A stretch of DNA of 64,000 bases from Lethocerus indicus (lineage: Eukaryota; Arthropoda; Insecta; Hemiptera; Belostomatidae). Shown piece by piece: positions 59,633-64,000 of this stretch. Below the pieces are notes generated by a model, which searched no databases, was not told where the DNA came from, and was given only the letters and a program-made list of their open reading frames with translations. Positions within the stretch are counted from its first letter, which is position 1, and the number at the start of each line of letters is the position of its first letter. The DNA lies in contig JACDQD010000007.1 of the NCBI GenBank assembly GCA_019843655.1, forward strand, positions 25,748,365 through 25,812,364. Direction: 5' to 3'. Position numbers and translations under genes: made by a program.

Positions 59633-61067
59633 TTGAGAGCGAAACTCACAAATACCACCCGGAAATGGGGAATAAAACGAAACTCCAGCCTCACAAGTTC
59701 CAGTACCAACCCAGGCTGTAAAATAGGTTTCTAATTAGTACTTTATATGATACTTTAGGATGAACAAGTAATACTAAAACAAGTTAGGTGTGAATTGGTC
59801 GTAAAATTGTTTTTCCTCTATACCGTCTTGAATGTTATTTCATCACGTTTCATGTGGAGACTGTTTCTTCTGACTTTTGCCCATATTTATTTCTGCAAAC
59901 GTACTCGTACATATTTGTCATAAAACTAAGAAACAGCCGGACAGCGAAGACCCATATTATGCTACCAGAAATAGAGTCCTGTGACTCATAGCAATTTATT
60001 TTACGATATCTTGGACCATTGAAATCAATTATACTTAATACACACTGCCGTCACCATAACAGTATATACGACCGACATTACTATTAAAGTAAAATGCAAT
60101 AAATAGATCTAATAATAATCACGTGGCGGCCTCTTTACGCAACTATGTAATTTACGGCCGATACGTAAGTATATAAATAATTTTAACTAGTTTATACCAT
60201 CTATGGTTTATTGAGCACCGGACGTTAGGTTTATAAGCCGTTTTGTTCTATTAAATTCCGTATTGTATTTCAAACCCCCCCCCTCAAGAACAAGATTTGT
60301 GAAAAAGTCATAATTTCGATTGTCCATGTTTTAGTTTGTACAATTTTATATTTCTTAAATTATTCGTGGCTCTAGCCGCATATTTACGATGTTTGTCAAA
60401 TTTTTTGTTCTCTTACTTGTCAAAATTATTCTCGAAGTGTGTCATTTCGGAAAATAGTATGCTTCACTAGACAAGACTGACTTACACACACAAGACAGCA
60501 TTAATGGTCGGGGGAAGAACCCTTAACGCCAGAAGTTTTATATTGCTCATGACGTAATGCATGTTTCCTACCACATATGCCGAGCTTCTGAATCAACAAA
60601 CGAATAACTTGACGCGGCATGTGGGAGAGGAGAATTTAGTACATTAAACAGGTATTAGGAAAAATGGTATTGGACAAATAGACGAACATTTTACGCCCCC
60701 TCAGAGTAATGAGCTGCTTTTGATCTGAATCGGTGGAAAACTTTTATTCGCGCATAATATCGTAGCGAATGATAAAGTTTATCCGCACCCCTAGAGTTGT
60801 AGAGTCCGAGGCGCGTTATTTATTTTTTTCACCCAGTAAGCCCATTTTATAACAGACCGGTTTTATTGGCGATTGGGAAGGCCTCCATTATTACACGGTC
60901 TACCACCCACTTCCCTGTACAGTTGGTTTTTACGATCTCAGACCTGGGGGGAGAGAGAAAGTCGCTGACCAAAGCTCCCCCGCAGACAGAATCGGGATTT
61001 ACGAGCTCAAGACGGCGGTTTTTATCTCGGTCTCAGAATCTAAATCGTTTGAAGTCTACTTCACCCT

Positions 61068-61105
61068 CCCTCCATCTCTCCCTCCCTCCCTCTCTCTCTC
61101 CCTGC
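61068..61105 (+). repeat. CT-rich low-complexity tract
   Basis: A CCCTCCCTCC and TCTCTCTC polypyrimidine run. There is no associated gene. Confidence 0.85.
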
Positions 61106-61639
61106 GCTCGCGCCCCCCGGAACGGCGGTTCAAGGAGAAGACATTACTTGCAAACAGCGGACGATATTTTAATATATAAATTTATTATTGTTTCGATTGG
61201 AAACACTGTTTCTACAGCGTGGCGGAGAGTGGCCCATTGTACAAAGGTCAGGGTCGCGTAGGCCTCCGGCCTACCGCTACCGCGCTCTACTACCCTTTAC
61301 CGTTTTCATCAAAATTGGTCACAGTAGGTAGTAATACCAGCCGGTCTAGTTCTAGGCGATACAATATAGTATAGATGATTGCATTTAAGGAGTTGCCCTT
61401 AAATCCGACCGTGGTTGAACAGAGTCTCTCTGTCAAAACAAAGTAATTGGAAATGCAATACATAAACGCAAAAGTGAAAACATTAATAGATACCATGTTT
61501 TTTTTTAACTTTATTTTTTGAACAATCAACTATTATAGGTACAATGGCGGCAGTTTGACTTGCTTCGCTTGAAAAAGACGCCATCCAGTGATGGAGATAC
61601 TATGTAATCTATCTTTTTTCATTTTTCTCTTTATTTATT

Positions 61640-61840
61640 GAAATCATCACATATAATATATATAAGAAACAACCGATGTTCAACGAGTGAATTAGGACGA
61701 GGAGGAGTGTGAGGCGGGAACGAATCTTCAGTAACCGGGATTTGATTGGGTCATTAACATGTGTCTGAATTTTGAGGTCGGTGGTGAAGCGGGTGCAGTT
61801 TGTGAAACATACCGTGTAGCGTCGTCCGAACGACTTTCGG
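61640..61840 (-). pseudogene. Decayed Jockey-like LINE fragment, second copy
   Basis: A minus-strand frame includes LWSSADTSGYPNRKSFGRRY and DLKIQTHVNDPIKSRLLKIR then SRLTLL. The second part parallels [20 protein letters not shown] then RI of the fragment at 51536-51800, and the first part is a degenerate form of its QWGSTKTSN block. It is likely another decayed copy of the same LINE family. The match is weaker than the first. Confidence 0.5.
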
Positions 61841-62899
61841 TTGGGATATCCGGACGTGTCGGCAGAACTCCACAGTTCTCGCACTTTTGCTTCATGTCAG
61901 TTTTAATACAGCTTTTTTTTATTGTGAGTTTGTTGGCTGAGGTCAGTTTTGATGTCCGTGTCTATAATGGCCTTAATAGTCAAAATTTACTGTTCAAGTC
62001 GATTCTTTTAAATCGGATGTGGGTATAATCGATTTGTATTAATGTAAATATTTCTTTTGGAATACCTTATTCTTCTCGAGCTTCCTTCCGATCTCGCGTC
62101 TTCAGCAGGGGGGGGACCTGATGATGGAACCAGACCACACCCGGGGGAGTTCCAATGTGTAATGGAATAAACTGCTCGGCACCTATTCTGCCCCGCAGTA
62201 TTGCGCAATCTTACCGGAAGTTAGAATAGTGATAATTACAATGGTACGCCCTATCCAAATCGCCTCTACTTTGACCTAGCCATAGAGTATCTTTTACCAA
62301 CGGTAAACGCGGCCGCCGGCCGCTAGTTAATCGGTTAGATCAATAAACCGGTTACAAAACTTCCGGTGATGAGTTGTTACAACGGTACGGTAGCGGTATA
62401 ACTAAGTATGTACTTTCCCATAATTATACTAACCAATTGTAAATAATTTATTTTAAGATTTATGATTTCTTTAAGATCTCAAGTTATTTTTTTTGTTCTT
62501 GTTGCCGTTTAGAATATACGATCTATTCTTTGATGTTACGATAGGCACGTTCCGGTTGAACATTGGAGCATGTGCGGGGGACACAGGATTACGCGGTCTT
62601 TCGGGTACTAATGAGTGGAAATACATACTTTTGCAGACCTTGGGACACGCCAGAAATTCGATTGCTGTCCCAAATTTCTCGAATTGCTAAAACTCCAGCC
62701 CCAAAACAGGCGCTCTCCGCTAATAAGCATTACCCCATTCTGCGCGTTCGCACACGGTCACTTGATATGCGACGCGGCCGAACCGCGCTATGTGTGTGGC
62801 CATAAAGGCTTCTAAAGGCTTTCTTCTTCGCAACGGAGATATTTGCTTGTCGTCACCTCGGTTACCACATACGAATTCACATACGATGAAAAGTTTCCT

Positions 62900-63000
62900 T
62901 TGACGTAGAAGGAGGAACCTTTGAGGTTCCTTTCTTCGCGCCTGAAGAACGAGCTTACTACGAAGAGGAGCAAATCAGTTCAGAATTTATGGTTAAAGAA
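62900..63000 (+). repeat. Dispersed repeat, copy B, with a short hairpin
   Basis: This is the partner of the copy at 59572. It is preceded by a GGAACCT-TTG-AGGTTCC hairpin (62913-62929). No open frame with a known domain overlaps it. Confidence 0.35.
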
Positions 63001-64000
63001 CTGATAGCAAAAATTTCACGTATGCCGTACACAAAAGAGGACGATCTAATAAAACCTGTATGCGTAGGAATTATAGTTGTGTAGATTTATAGTGCAGTAG
63101 CATTCGCAGTCCCTCATTTCCGTGTGCAAATTGACACTATCACTAGGCAATACCGTACGCATAATTCATAGCGTTAGTAATTCGAAACCATAAGGAAAGA
63201 GGCCCTATTTTATTTGCTATCCAGTTTACTGAAATTAGTATTAAAATTGATAAATGTTCCTGTTTTGAGAATTTTGTGCTCAACGTTCCATTTTACGTAA
63301 GTTTAACTTAAGTCATTAGAAAAGAATGTACAGGAGTTAATGATGACTTTTCTATTAATCCATTCAAATTTACTATTGAAGGAGATGTTTTTATTTAATA
63401 ATATTTGCGCAGTATACACGGTTTATATACAGGGTTTGAATAATATTTGGACTGAAGCGAAATATTTGTACTGACCAAGCCGGACCTCCGGTCAAGTTGT
63501 AATTCCCCAAGTTGCCTGTTCTTTATTCACCTCCGGTTCGAGTGCACCGATTCCCTGGAAATCACAACATGCTCTGCGGTTCCGCTTCTGTGCGGCAATT
63601 AAAGGCGGACATGTCTAACTAAAAATAGAATCTGGTTCGCGATTTGAGATGGTAATTATAGCGGCCGTGGGACCAGACACAGACGGGTCGTCGGTATTAC
63701 CCCAAGGTCTCGGAAAATTTCACCGACCCATCCACCCAGCCTGTTACAATGAAATTCTGGGAATTTCTGAAATGATCGGTTCGTAAAATTTTGCCAACTC
63801 ATTAGACCGAGATTAGATATGACGATGACTAAACAGGAACGAGGGATTCTGTACTGTACACCGGAGTAGAAAGTAATTTTACTGTTACTGTCACTTGTAC
63901 TGTCTACTACAACATTGTACTGTTACTTGTACCAGACAGTTGTCTGGTTGTCTTTGTCGGTATACGTGTCTTGTTATTGTCTTTTTGGGGGATGTTGTTT

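Larger units (their letters stand above)
58247..64000. other. Gene-poor region upstream of the protease
   Basis: No coding gene is recognised. A CG-richer stretch at 58640-59000 lies 0.4-0.75 kb upstream of the protease ATG and could contain its promoter, but no core motif is clear. The rest has short repeats, C or G runs (60275-60283, 62107-62114), a CT-rich tract (61068-61105), a LINE remnant and several small hairpins. The open frames at 58553-58998, 59319-59636, 60866-61261 and 62493-62815 do not show a known domain or splice structure. Confidence 0.5.

Noticed and set aside
1..64000. CRISPR arrays, prophage, operons or bacterial defence systems
   Set aside because: No regularly spaced repeats or prokaryotic gene organisation were seen; all genes are intron-bearing animal genes.

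Overview
The window is eukaryotic and almost certainly from an insect. The DNA is AT-rich, genes are split by GT-AG introns, and the four recognisable proteins are animal genes, with a trypsin-like protease of an insect type. I could not fix the species; nothing identifies the order, and a hemimetabolous insect is only a guess from the intron sizes and the CpG-rich promoter. The exon models were built by hand from splice sites, reading phase and remembered family sequences. All four genes give uninterrupted in-frame coding sequences, and weaker junctions are named in the entries.

Layout: (1) 2507-16697, minus strand: WDR44, 10 coding exons, 1,029 aa, a Rab11-binding WD40 protein with an N-terminal FFAT motif for VAP binding. 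(2) 16868-30516, plus strand: FMR1 (fragile X messenger ribonucleoprotein), 12 coding exons, about 619 aa. The two start codons lie 170 bp apart in a CpG-rich, CCAAT-containing stretch, so the pair shares a bidirectional promoter. (3) 30517 to about 35585: AT-rich FMR1 3' UTR and intergenic DNA, with a small promoter-like patch near 34740-35220. (4) 35586-49497, minus strand: adenylate kinase 7 (AK7), 19 coding exons, about 2,555 aa. Vertebrate AK7 has about 720 aa. The difference is a huge Arg/Lys/Glu-rich insertion of about 1,660 residues inside the kinase domain, most of it in one 4.4-kb exon. This is the most unusual item in the window. (5) 50653-58246, minus strand: a secreted trypsin-like serine protease zymogen, 7 coding exons, 315 aa. 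(6) 58247-64000: no gene recognised; repeats, simple-sequence runs and a decayed LINE fragment.

Repeats are mostly in introns. They include a 308-bp foldback element (13679-13986) with two diverged relatives, tRNA-derived SINE-like sequences, two fragments of the reverse transcriptase end of a Jockey-like LINE, and a fragment resembling a Merlin/ISXO2-type transposase.

The genes do not form one pathway. WDR44 acts in endosome-ER tubule trafficking, FMR1 in neuronal and germline mRNA control, AK7 in motile cilia or sperm flagella, and the protease outside the cell. The only direct functional link the sequence shows is the shared WDR44/FMR1 promoter.
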